From Candidatus Adiutrix sp. (GTDB lineage Bacteria; Desulfobacterota; Desulfarculia; Adiutricales; Adiutricaceae), in assembly GCA_031273445.1 (NCBI GenBank), contig JAISRV010000044.1, positions 1 to 16,112 of the forward strand: 16,112 nucleotides of DNA, written 5' to 3'. Shown piece after piece: positions 1 to 7,333 of this stretch (its first letter is position 1; the number at the start of each line of letters is the position of its first letter). The position numbers and the translations under genes were made by a program. The notes under the pieces were generated by a model, which saw nothing but the letters and a program-made list of their open reading frames with translations, ran no database searches and was not told the DNA's origin.

Positions 1-179
1 TCTTTGGGCTTGACCTTGGGTTTGCTCAGGCCGAGGCCCCGCCCCGCTTCTTTGATGGTGTAATCGCTGATGCGCAGGCGCTTCATGAAATTTTCGACCT
101 GCTTGTATTCAGGCGCGTCTAGTTTGCCTTTCCTCTTCTTGCCGTTGCTGCTTATACCCTTCCATAGATAAATCGGCAT
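1..179 (-). CDS. GspF/PilC-type inner-membrane protein, N-terminal fragment
   Basis: The gene runs off the left edge; only about 59 N-terminal residues are visible. The protein begins MPIYLWKGISSNGKKRKGKL and continues with a basic region rich in Lys and Arg. This opening (MP-x-Y-x-x-K-G, then GKK-x-KG) is typical of the polytopic inner-membrane platform protein of type IV pili (PilC) and type II secretion (GspF). In those machines it works with the assembly ATPase to insert pilins into, or pull them out of, the membrane. The cytoplasmic T2SSF domain and the membrane segments would lie outside the window. The ATG at 179 is preceded by GGAGG seven bases upstream, so the start is well supported. 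Pilus versus secretion cannot be decided from this piece. It has its own predicted promoter and is separated from the U32 gene by 120 bases. Confidence 0.75.
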   Translation of the reverse strand, partial: MPIYLWKGISSNGKKRKGKLDAPEYKQVENFMKRLRISDYTIKEAGRGLGLSKPKVKPK

Positions 180-234
180 AAAACCTCCGACCTTGCCTCT
201 TGGTTATGACAGTGCAAGGCATATATTTTTTTCT

Positions 235-263
235 ATTTTACTCTCCGCCGACATCTTGTGCAA
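235..263 (-). promoter_or_regulatory. Predicted sigma-70 promoter for the gspF/pilC-type gene
   Basis: Read on the minus strand, TTGCAC (258-263) and TAAAAT (235-240) are separated by exactly 17 bases. It sits about 55 bases upstream of the gspF/pilC start. A short inverted repeat, CCTTGC (191-196) with GCAAGG (214-219), lies in the predicted leader. Motif match only. Confidence 0.5.
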
Positions 264-299
264 GTTCATTATGTTGATCGTCAAAATTCAGCCGCCCCG

Positions 300-2561
300 T
301 CAAATCAGGCCGCGCTTGAAATTGAAAATAGAACCCTGCCCCCGGCCGGCGTCGCCGACGGCTTTTTTCAGTTCACGCGCTTTTTCGGCGATTCCGGGTT
401 CGAAGCGCAGGTCGATTATAAGGCCTTCTCCTCCCGGCAGAGGCGGCATTTTAAGTAACGGCGCCATAAAAACCGGCCGGTCGGACATGATCACCGTCTC
501 TTCTCCTTCCAAAGCCAGACGGAATTTTTCGCCTTTGGGGCTGACGATAGGAGTTTTTCGACCGTCCAGAGGAAAACGCGAAGTGAAGAGGGCGGGGCGG
601 CCGTAAAAATAAATCAGTCTTTGGGCGGGCGGCGGCGTCTTCCACAAACGCTTGAACGCTTCTTCGTCGGCCTCCAAGCTGAAGGCGATCCCGGCCAGGC
701 CCAGTTCAGCCAAGGCGGCCTCTGATAGATGATTGAGAAAGCCCAACCGGTGGTCCCCCCAGATTTTCAGGTCGGCGACCTCCCGGCCCGCCCGCTGCGC
801 CATATTTATCTGGCCGAGATTGGAAACCATGAAGTCTCTGAAGCCGAAAGAAATAAGCCCGGATATTTCCTTGTTCAAAACAGCCTGACGGCGGTAAAAA
901 ATCAAAGGCGGCAGGCTGAAGACCAGCCTGGGCCATTCGTTTTTAAGGCGGCGGCGGTTGCGGCGAATATGGCGGACATTGGGCGCCGTCAGCGGCAGGA
1001 TGATTTTTTTCGGTTCCAGAACGGCGACGTCAGGCATGTCTTCGGCTTTTTCCAGCCAGACCCACAGCGGCAGGCGGCGCACTTCAATCGCGCCGCCGCT
1101 TCTTTTAGGCCAGGGCGAAGCTTCCGCCGGAAGTTTCCGCGGCGGCGGCAGGGCCGCCCCGGCGGCCGAGGCCTTGACGGCTTTTACCAGGGCCGAGGCC
1201 ATGAAAGCTTTTTCTTCGCGCCCGGAAGAAATCTTGAACAGCATCCCTTCAAGCGCCGGCATTTTTGAGGATAGAAGTTCGACGGCGCTCCCGGCCGAAG
1301 CCGCGGGCACGGAGAGGCCGTCAAGCAATATCCCTTTGATGTTGAAAGCCGGGCTCTCCTCTCCGGCCCGAGTCGGTAGCCGCACACGGTCCTGAACTTC
1401 TATGGCCCGGGCCAGTTTCACCCGGCCCCGCCCGGATTCGACGGGCTCCAGAAAACCCACTTTAAGGCCAGAGGCGGCGGAGGCCAGAGGGGCCAGGGCG
1501 CCCGGGCCGGCGGCAACCAGGGGCGCGCAGGTCTGGCCGCGGCCAGGCGCTTCGGCCAGGATGTTTTCAGCCTCGGCCAGGGCATAGGGCCAGTCGCGGT
1601 CGGGAGCGTCAAGCAGCATGCGATAGGCCCGCACCACCCGGTCGACATAATCCGGCCCTTTCATGCGCCCTTCAATTTTGAACGAAGCAATAGGCAGACG
1701 CCGCAACTCGTTTATATAAGGCGCGGCGGCGAGATCGGCGGTCGAAAAAAGGGCGCTTTTCTTCCCGCCCCGCGCGTAAACGCGGCGGCAGGGCTGAGTG
1801 CAGCCGCCGCGCAGGGCGCTGCGCCCGCCCAAAAAGCTGGACATTAGACACAACCCTGAAAATGAAAAGCACAGCGCGCCGTGAATGAAAACTTCCACGT
1901 CAATGGGGCTGTGGGCGGCCAGAGCCGCAATTTCGTCAAGGGCCAGTTCACGGGCCAGGACGGCCCGGCTGAAGCCGGCCTTTTTCAACATTATCAGGGC
2001 CGGCAGACTGTGCGTCGCCGTCAGCGTGGAGGCGTGACGCTCAATATGCGGAAAATGCCGGCGGGCCAGGGCGGCCAGCCCCAGATCCTGCAGGATGAAA
2101 GCATCCGGCTCGAACGAGGCGGCCGCGGCCAGGAGCTTGAAGGCTTTTTCCAGCTCGTCTTCCTTGATGAGAGAGTTCAGGGCCAGGTAAATTCTGACCC
2201 CAGCGCGGCGGGATTCGTCTATGACCGCCTTTAATTCAGGCAGCGAAAAATTATCGGCGTATGTTCGCGCGGAGAAATCATTCAAGCCCAGATAAATCGC
2301 GTCGGCCCCGGCGTCCATCGCCGCGGCCCAGGCCGCCTTGGAGCCGGCCGGGGCCAGGAGTTCCGGCGGCGACGGCGGCCAGGGGCGCGCCGGGCCGTCG
2401 GGCCGTTCAAAAGACTGTTTTTGAACCTCCGTTGGTTCCGGCCGCCGCGGGGCAGGCTTGTCGGCGATGGGCCCGGGGCGCGAAAAAACTTTTCCAGCCT
2501 GAGCCCCGGGGCGCGAGCCTACGGCTTGCGGCTTGCTTTTTTTGGATTTTTTCTGATTCAT
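300..2561 (-). CDS. Peptidase U32 family protein (RlhA/TrhP-like), 753 aa
   Basis: The protein belongs to the U32 'collagenase-like' family. The opening of the domain is at residues 68-95 (LLAPAGS, then GADAIYLGLNDFSAR). The family signature at 223-241 is complete: E223, F225, G228, C231, G236, C238 and S241. A second Cys pair follows in RGGCTQPC (C254, C258). Characterised bacterial members (E. coli RlhA and TrhP) are not proteases but take part in hydroxylation of 23S rRNA C2501 or of tRNA uridine 34. The long C-terminal half suggests the larger RlhA-like architecture, but substrate cannot be assigned from sequence alone. The first ~65 residues are a Lys/Arg/Pro-rich, probably disordered extension outside the family core. 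Its ATG shares one base with the thrC stop codon (TGATG) and has no clear Shine-Dalgarno sequence, so it is probably translationally coupled to thrC. Confidence 0.85.
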   Translation of the reverse strand: MNQKKSKKSKPQAVGSRPGAQAGKVFSRPGPIADKPAPRRPEPTEVQKQSFERPDGPARPWPPSPPELLAPAGSKAAWAAAMDAGADAIYLGLNDFSARTYADNFSLPELKAVIDESRRAGVRIYLALNSLIKEDELEKAFKLLAAAASFEPDAFILQDLGLAALARRHFPHIERHASTLTATHSLPALIMLKKAGFSRAVLARELALDEIAALAAHSPIDVEVFIHGALCFSFSGLCLMSSFLGGRSALRGGCTQPCRRVYARGGKKSALFSTADLAAAPYINELRRLPIASFKIEGRMKGPDYVDRVVRAYRMLLDAPDRDWPYALAEAENILAEAPGRGQTCAPLVAAGPGALAPLASAASGLKVGFLEPVESGRGRVKLARAIEVQDRVRLPTRAGEESPAFNIKGILLDGLSVPAASAGSAVELLSSKMPALEGMLFKISSGREEKAFMASALVKAVKASAAGAALPPPRKLPAEASPWPKRSGGAIEVRRLPLWVWLEKAEDMPDVAVLEPKKIILPLTAPNVRHIRRNRRRLKNEWPRLVFSLPPLIFYRRQAVLNKEISGLISFGFRDFMVSNLGQINMAQRAGREVADLKIWGDHRLGFLNHLSEAALAELGLAGIAFSLEADEEAFKRLWKTPPPAQRLIYFYGRPALFTSRFPLDGRKTPIVSPKGEKFRLALEGEETVIMSDRPVFMAPLLKMPPLPGGEGLIIDLRFEPGIAEKARELKKAVGDAGRGQGSIFNFKRGLI

Positions 2562-4057
2562 CAGCGTTTATTCAGACCCAGGGCCAGGGCGACGTCTTTC
2601 GCGGCGGCGGCGACATAGGCGGCCCGGTCGGCGGCGCTCTGGGCGCGGCCGGCCTCGGGCAGCGGCGCCCCGGCCGGGCTTATGTCGATCGGCCTGTTCA
2701 CCAGTTGCGGCTTGGCCTTGATTTCGAAACCGTCGCGCAGGGCGTCGGCAAAATAATCGCTCTGGAAACCGGTGAACTTCAGGGCATGGGCCGTGGAATC
2801 CACCACCGCTCGCTCGCCTGTTTCGACCAGGCCCAGGCGCAGGGCTTCACGCAGACCGGCCAGACCTTCGCCGCCCTGAGTGCAGATGGTCAGGCCGGAG
2901 CGATTGGCCTGAAGCATGTTGTCCATTATGGCCTGCTCTTCGACTTCAACCACGAAGAATCGCCGCTCCCCGGCCGTCGCGTCGTATTCCGCCGCCATTT
3001 TCGCCACTCGCGGAAAGGAGACCGGATCGCCGATCATGGCCGCCTGGGCCACGGAAGGCCTGACCGTTACCGGCTGGTAGACGCGCTCTGATTCAGGCCG
3101 GCTGTAATAACGGTAGACCGGGTCGGCATGACTTGACTGGACGGCTATCACCTTGGGCAGCCGGTCGATGACGTCGCAGCGTTTAAGCTTCAGAAGGCCG
3201 CTCATGACGGCGGTTATGTTGCCGGCATTGCCCACCGGAACAAAGACGGCCACGTCGCCCAGCTCGTAATCCAACTGTTGGGCCAGTTCATAGGCATACG
3301 ATTCCTGCCCAAGGACTCGCCATGGATTTTTAGAGTTGAGCAAAGCCACGTCGTAATGCTCGGAAAGATGCTCCACCACTTTCATGCAGTCGTCGAAAAC
3401 CCCCGGCAGCTCAAAAACCAGGGCGCCCGCGCCCAGAGGCTGGCTTAGCTGGGCCGGCGTGACCTTGCCCTTGGGCAGGAGAACGGCGGATTTCACCTCA
3501 GGCCCGAGAGCTGAGGCATACAGGGCGGCGGCGGCGGAAGTGTCGCCGGTGGAAGCGCAGACGGCCAGAACGTTGGTCAGTTTTCGGCTGCGGATGACAT
3601 ATTTCAAATACGACAGAGCCGCGGCCATGCCCCTGTCTTTAAACGAGGCGCTGGGGTTTTGGCCGTCGTGCTTGACGAAAAGCCTTATCCCGACGGCTTC
3701 GGCCAGTTTGGCGGGCGCCTGTATCAGCGGCGTGTGGCCTTCGCCCAGATAAATCACGTCTTCAAGCGGGATGAGAGGCGCCAGAAACTCATAAAAGGCG
3801 AAAACGCCCCGGAGACTCTGGATGTTGGCCAGACGCCTGAAGTCGAAGAGCCGCCGCCAGAAAGCGCCCGGCTTCTCCCTTAGTCTGGCCTCTTTCATGT
3901 CTTCGATCAGCAATAGGCCCCCGCAGTCGGGACAGGCGTAATACAGCTTCAGCGGAGGATGAACGCGCTCGCATTTAAGGCAACGATAGCTCAATTCGCC
4001 GGAGGGCGCGGGCAGAATATAGTCTTTGACGTCATCTGGAAACTGTTCGATTTTCAT
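2561..4057 (-). CDS. thrC: Threonine synthase
   Basis: This PLP-dependent fold-type II enzyme converts O-phospho-L-homoserine to threonine plus phosphate, the last step of threonine synthesis, in the cytoplasm. The PLP-binding lysine is K140 in SASFKDRGM. CASTGDTSAA (167-176) and GNAGN (276-280) are the substrate and cofactor-phosphate loops. The N-terminus carries a four-cysteine zinc-ribbon-like element (C26, C29, C42, C45), a known addition in one group of bacterial and archaeal threonine synthases. The length of 498 aa fits that long type. The ATG at 4057 has GGAGG four bases upstream. The gene starts about 135 bases after the terminator-like hairpin that ends atpBE, so it probably has its own promoter, although I saw no strong one. 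The downstream U32 gene is coupled through a TGATG overlap. Confidence 0.93.
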   Translation of the reverse strand: MKIEQFPDDVKDYILPAPSGELSYRCLKCERVHPPLKLYYACPDCGGLLLIEDMKEARLREKPGAFWRRLFDFRRLANIQSLRGVFAFYEFLAPLIPLEDVIYLGEGHTPLIQAPAKLAEAVGIRLFVKHDGQNPSASFKDRGMAAALSYLKYVIRSRKLTNVLAVCASTGDTSAAAALYASALGPEVKSAVLLPKGKVTPAQLSQPLGAGALVFELPGVFDDCMKVVEHLSEHYDVALLNSKNPWRVLGQESYAYELAQQLDYELGDVAVFVPVGNAGNITAVMSGLLKLKRCDVIDRLPKVIAVQSSHADPVYRYYSRPESERVYQPVTVRPSVAQAAMIGDPVSFPRVAKMAAEYDATAGERRFFVVEVEEQAIMDNMLQANRSGLTICTQGGEGLAGLREALRLGLVETGERAVVDSTAHALKFTGFQSDYFADALRDGFEIKAKPQLVNRPIDISPAGAPLPEAGRAQSAADRAAYVAAAAKDVALALGLNKR

Positions 4058-4191
4058 GTATCCTCCGGCAATTGCCTGGCTGGGCGATATCTTCGGCTGT
4101 TGCGTTCGGCAGGCGACTAAAACAGGGTGGCGAATCGGCGCCGTATTGTTTGATCACGCCGTTTTTCGCCGGTCTCGGCTTGTCACAGAAA

Positions 4192-4222
4192 AGCGGTTTT
4201 CCGCCGATGCCGGAAAACCGCT
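4192..4222 (-). terminator. Intrinsic terminator-like hairpin downstream of atpE
   Basis: A perfect 11-bp inverted repeat, AGCGGTTTTCC (4192-4202) with GGAAAACCGCT (4212-4222), has a 9-base loop. On the minus strand it is followed by TTTC, and on the plus strand by GCGTTTTT, so it could work in either direction. It lies about 40 bases past the atpE stop and before thrC. The U-tract on the minus strand is short, so some read-through into thrC is possible. Confidence 0.65.
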
Positions 4223-4261
4223 GCGTTTTTGGTCTGCGTCGCCTGGCGCGGCGCAGGATTT

Positions 4262-4704
<443 letters not shown>

Positions 4705-4718
4705 GGCGTTGGAATTAG

Positions 4719-5414
4719 TCAGTGGTGGTCCGCCTGGGCCTCGTTGATATAGATCATGGCTAGAAGGGTGATGATGAAAGCCTGGAGAAAACCGGTGAAG
4801 AGGCCCAGGAACATCATTGGCAACGGAACGAAATAAGCGCCGGCCAGAGCGAAAAGAATAAGGATGACCAGGTCTTCGCCCATGACGTTGCCGAAAAGAC
4901 GGAGGGTCAGGGAAATGAGCCGGGAAAGATGGCTGACCACTTCAATGACGAACATCAGAGGCGCCAGCAGCGGCAAAGGCCCTAAAAAGTGTTTGATGTA
5001 GCCCGCGCCGTGGCGGCTTAGGCCGACTACATGGGTGGCGACGAAAATAGCTATAGCCAGACCTGCGGTGGTGTTGATGTTGGAGGTTGGCGCGTAGCTT
5101 CCGGGTATCAGGCCCTGTATATTGCAACAGAAAACGTAGATTATAAGAGTGGCGATCAGAGGGAAGAAGGGCTTGCCTTTAATCCCCATAATCGACTCCT
5201 GAAAATTTTCCAGCGTTTCTATGATGAACTCGAAAAAATTCTGCAAGCCGCCGGGCGCCATCGTGACTTTGGAGGCGGCCGCCCGGCCCAGAACTATCAA
5301 AACAAGCATCACCAGCCAGGAATAAATAACCTGCGGATAATGATGGGCGAATTCGGCCGCGCTTCCGCCGATCTGGTCGGCGATAAGGGTCAGAAACATT
5401 ATGGGATGTTCCAT
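4719..5414 (-). CDS. atpB: F0F1 ATP synthase subunit a
   Basis: Subunit a is the stator channel protein of F0, which passes ions to the c-ring. The 231-aa product is polytopic. It carries the hallmark LTLRLFGNVMGEDL, in which R172 is the essential stator arginine facing the c-ring carboxylate. The last helix has FLQAFIITLLAMIYINEA, where Q211 corresponds to the conserved Gln of that helix. The ATG at 5414 has GGAGG 5 bases upstream. No atpI is visible upstream and no F1 genes or subunit b genes are in the window. A split F0 a/c locus is known in deltaproteobacteria, with the other subunits elsewhere on the chromosome. It is transcribed with atpE from the promoter at 5471-5499. Confidence 0.94.
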   Translation of the reverse strand: MEHPIMFLTLIADQIGGSAAEFAHHYPQVIYSWLVMLVLIVLGRAAASKVTMAPGGLQNFFEFIIETLENFQESIMGIKGKPFFPLIATLIIYVFCCNIQGLIPGSYAPTSNINTTAGLAIAIFVATHVVGLSRHGAGYIKHFLGPLPLLAPLMFVIEVVSHLSRLISLTLRLFGNVMGEDLVILILFALAGAYFVPLPMMFLGLFTGFLQAFIITLLAMIYINEAQADHH

Positions 5415-5470
5415 GGGCGCCTCCGTTCTAAATGCCGCCGGCCATTTAAGCCGTTGACGATATTTTTAAA

Positions 5471-5499
5471 AGTATAACAAAAAATAAAGCCGTAATCAA
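5471..5499 (-). promoter_or_regulatory. Predicted sigma-70 promoter of atpBE
   Basis: On the minus strand, TTGATT (5494-5499) and TATACT (5471-5476) are spaced exactly 17 bases apart within an AT-rich stretch. The -10 box lies about 57 bases upstream of the atpB start. This is one of the best promoter matches in the window. Confidence 0.65.
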
Positions 5500-5659
5500 G
5501 AATTTAATGAATTTTGTAGGAGCAAAGTGGTAATGTCCGGTTCCTGGCAAAATGAAAACGTCCGGTAAAGACGAAAAGAGAGGAGCTGGAAAGTAAAGGG
5601 GTAGGAGGAAGGTACGGGGGCGGTAATTGGCAGCGCATAAAAAGAGCGCGGTGAAGCGT

Positions 5660-6637
5660 CTATTCAAAAATTTTTGGGCGTTTGAAGTCCGGCAGGTAGT
5701 TGGAGGCTGATTCCAGATCTTGAATAAAAGTGTTTTCCAGCCCTAGGGCCAGGGTCAGATCGGTGGCCAGGTCGTATTCACGGATGCTTAAAGGGCGGGA
5801 GAGGCCGGGGAAGGCGCGCAGTTCCGGCGTCCCGGTCGAGGCCAGGTAGGCCGGGCGGTATTGAGCCATAAGGCTGAGGCAAAGCGCGGGGCCAAAGGTT
5901 TCGGCCAGATAGGGCAACATCAGGCTGGTGCGGGCCAGATCATCAGGGAGCACCAGGTGGCGGACCAGGAGGCCGCGGCGAGCCAACCCCTCCCCATCCA
6001 GTTGCAGGTGTCCGACTTGGCGGAACATCTCTTTAAGCGCCGCGCGGTTTACCCTGGCGTAGTCCCCGGCGCCGAGGAGGCGCGCTGAACGTTCGTCGGC
6101 CTGGGCTTCCGGCGCCCCGGCCGGCGCGGCTATTTTGGCGTCGGGCAGATAGACGTCCACCAGCCCGTCCATAAGGGACAGCACGGTGAGGGAATCATAG
6201 CCGCCGGTATTGTAGACCACCGGGACGGACAAGCCCTGGTCTTTGGCGCGGCAAAGCGCCATGGCGATCTGGGCCGCATAAGGGGTCGGAGAAACGAGAT
6301 TTATGTTGAAGGCCCCGCCGGACTCCAGCTCCAGCATGATTTCGGCCAGCCTTTCCACGCCGACCTCTTCTCCGGCCGGCGTCTGTGATATCTGCCAGTT
6401 CTGGCAAAAGACGCACCTTAAAACGCACCGGGTAAAAAAGATGGTTCCAGAGCCTCCGCGGGCGGAGCCGTCGCCTGAAAGCGGGGGCTCTTCCCCATGG
6501 TGAATGAGGGCGGCGGACAGGCCGACCAGACGTCCCGCGCCGCATCGGCCGGTTTCCCCGGCCGACCGTCTGGCCAGACAGGCGTGACCGCACAGGCGGC
6601 AGTTTTGGTCGGGACTAGGTTTGGCGGCGGAATTCAT
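5660..6637 (-). CDS. Radical SAM protein, PflX/PflA-homolog type (COG1313)
   Basis: The 325-aa protein has the radical SAM cluster motif CX3CX2C at C71, C75 and C78 (RCVLRCVFCQNWQ). This is expected to bind a [4Fe-4S] cluster that cleaves S-adenosylmethionine. An N-terminal cysteine group (C13, C16, C20 and C32) precedes it and may hold another metal site. The overall pattern (CRLCGHAC, GxGxxGRCG, HHGEEPPLSG, SGTIFF, CVFCQNWQIS, then NLVSPTP and VYNTGGYD) is that of the poorly understood 'PflX' group, related to pyruvate formate-lyase activating enzymes and to AmmeMemoRadiSam-system enzymes. No glycyl-radical enzyme or AmmeMemo partner is in the window, so the substrate is unknown. The ATG at 6637 has GGAGGG about six bases upstream. 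The gene is flanked by non-coding gaps on both sides and appears to be transcribed alone. Confidence 0.82.
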   Translation of the reverse strand: MNSAAKPSPDQNCRLCGHACLARRSAGETGRCGAGRLVGLSAALIHHGEEPPLSGDGSARGGSGTIFFTRCVLRCVFCQNWQISQTPAGEEVGVERLAEIMLELESGGAFNINLVSPTPYAAQIAMALCRAKDQGLSVPVVYNTGGYDSLTVLSLMDGLVDVYLPDAKIAAPAGAPEAQADERSARLLGAGDYARVNRAALKEMFRQVGHLQLDGEGLARRGLLVRHLVLPDDLARTSLMLPYLAETFGPALCLSLMAQYRPAYLASTGTPELRAFPGLSRPLSIREYDLATDLTLALGLENTFIQDLESASNYLPDFKRPKIFE

Positions 6638-6797
6638 GGACGACCCTCCGGCGGGCGCGCGGCTTACGGCGGAAAAACGACGGCGCGGTTAGCGCCATGT
6701 AATGCTTTAAAATGTCGCTCAAAGTAGCGCCATTTTAAACTTTGGCGAGGAAAACAAAAATGCAATTTTTAATAAAATTAAACGTTTTCCCTATCTG

Positions 6798-6836
6798 CCA
6801 GGCGCTCTCGCGCCTGGGCTAGCGTCCTGACAGGAC
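6798..6836 (-). terminator. Two tandem hairpins just after the LarC-like gene
   Basis: One base past the stop codon is a near-perfect palindrome, GTCCTGACAGGAC (6824-6836). It is followed by an 8-bp stem, CCAGGCGC (6798-6805) with GCGCCTGG (6810-6817), whose loop reads GAGA (a GNRA tetraloop) on the minus strand. The next U-rich stretch is about 20 bases further on, so this may be a weak terminator or an mRNA-protecting 3' end for the lon transcript. The remaining ~160 bases to the radical SAM gene are AT-rich with no clear promoter that I could fix. Confidence 0.4.
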
Positions 6837-6837
6837 A

Positions 6838-7311
6838 CTATTGGCCGAGGCCGGCGAACCAGGTCAGAATGCGCGTCAGCGGCTCGCCAGACTCTTCGGC
6901 CAAGCGGCGGCAGTCCTCATATTCCGGCTTGCTTCTGACGCGGCCGTCCAGATGGACTATTTTAACGCGGGCCGGGCCCCAGGGGCTGACGACGGTTTTG
7001 ATTTCGCGAGGGCAGATTTTGCGTTTCACCGGGAAATAGCGCAGACCGATGGTCGTCGTTTCCTGAAAGACCAGTTCGATCAGGGCCTCAAGTTTTTCCT
7101 CATCGGCCAGAAAAGAGAGAGTGACCGCCGGGCGGCCTTTCTTCATGATAATTGGCGTAAGCCAAGCGTCGCGCGCGCCGCCTGTCAATAACTTGTCCAG
7201 GACATAAGGCAGAGTTTCCGGGCTCTGGTCATCTATATTGGTTTCCGCTTGATAAACGGAGAGCGTGGAGACGGCCCGGTTTTCGGCCGCAACTGTTCTT
7301 TTTCGCGACAT
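6838..7311 (-). CDS. Stand-alone LarC C-terminal domain (nickel-pincer cofactor type)
   Basis: The 157-aa protein matches only the C-terminal part of LarC (DUF111/TIGR00299), the CTP-dependent enzyme that inserts nickel into the pincer cofactor of lactate racemase and related enzymes. Visible family motifs are ETNIDD (23-28), TPIIMKKGRP (52-61), ETTTIGLR (84-91) and KPEYEDC (128-134). Full LarC is about 400 aa. In Lactiplantibacillus plantarum the two halves, larC1 and larC2, are joined by programmed frameshifting. Here no N-terminal half lies upstream, because the preceding gene is lon, ending 22 bases before. The ATG at 7311 follows GAGG about eight bases upstream and the reading frame is intact, so it looks like a real small gene rather than a broken one. 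In LarC this domain is linked to CTP binding; what it does alone is unknown. Probably cotranscribed with lon. Confidence 0.78.
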   Translation of the reverse strand: MSRKRTVAAENRAVSTLSVYQAETNIDDQSPETLPYVLDKLLTGGARDAWLTPIIMKKGRPAVTLSFLADEEKLEALIELVFQETTTIGLRYFPVKRKICPREIKTVVSPWGPARVKIVHLDGRVRSKPEYEDCRRLAEESGEPLTRILTWFAGLGQ

Positions 7312-7333
7312 ATGCGCCGCCTCGCCTTGCTTT

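Noticed and set aside
729..1395. Long plus-strand frames opposite the U32 gene
   Set aside because: They are Arg/Pro/Gly-rich shadows that arise from strong third-position GC bias in the real minus-strand gene.
1100..2700. Frequent word GGCCAGGGC on the plus strand, considered as an uptake or segregation signal
   Set aside because: On the coding strand it reads GCC-CTG-GCC, the favoured codons for Ala-Leu-Ala, and it sits mainly inside coding regions; codon bias explains it.
5446..5667. Minus-strand open frame of 73 codons upstream of atpB
   Set aside because: It overlaps the end of the radical SAM gene and spans the predicted atp promoter, and the product resembles no AtpI or other protein I know.
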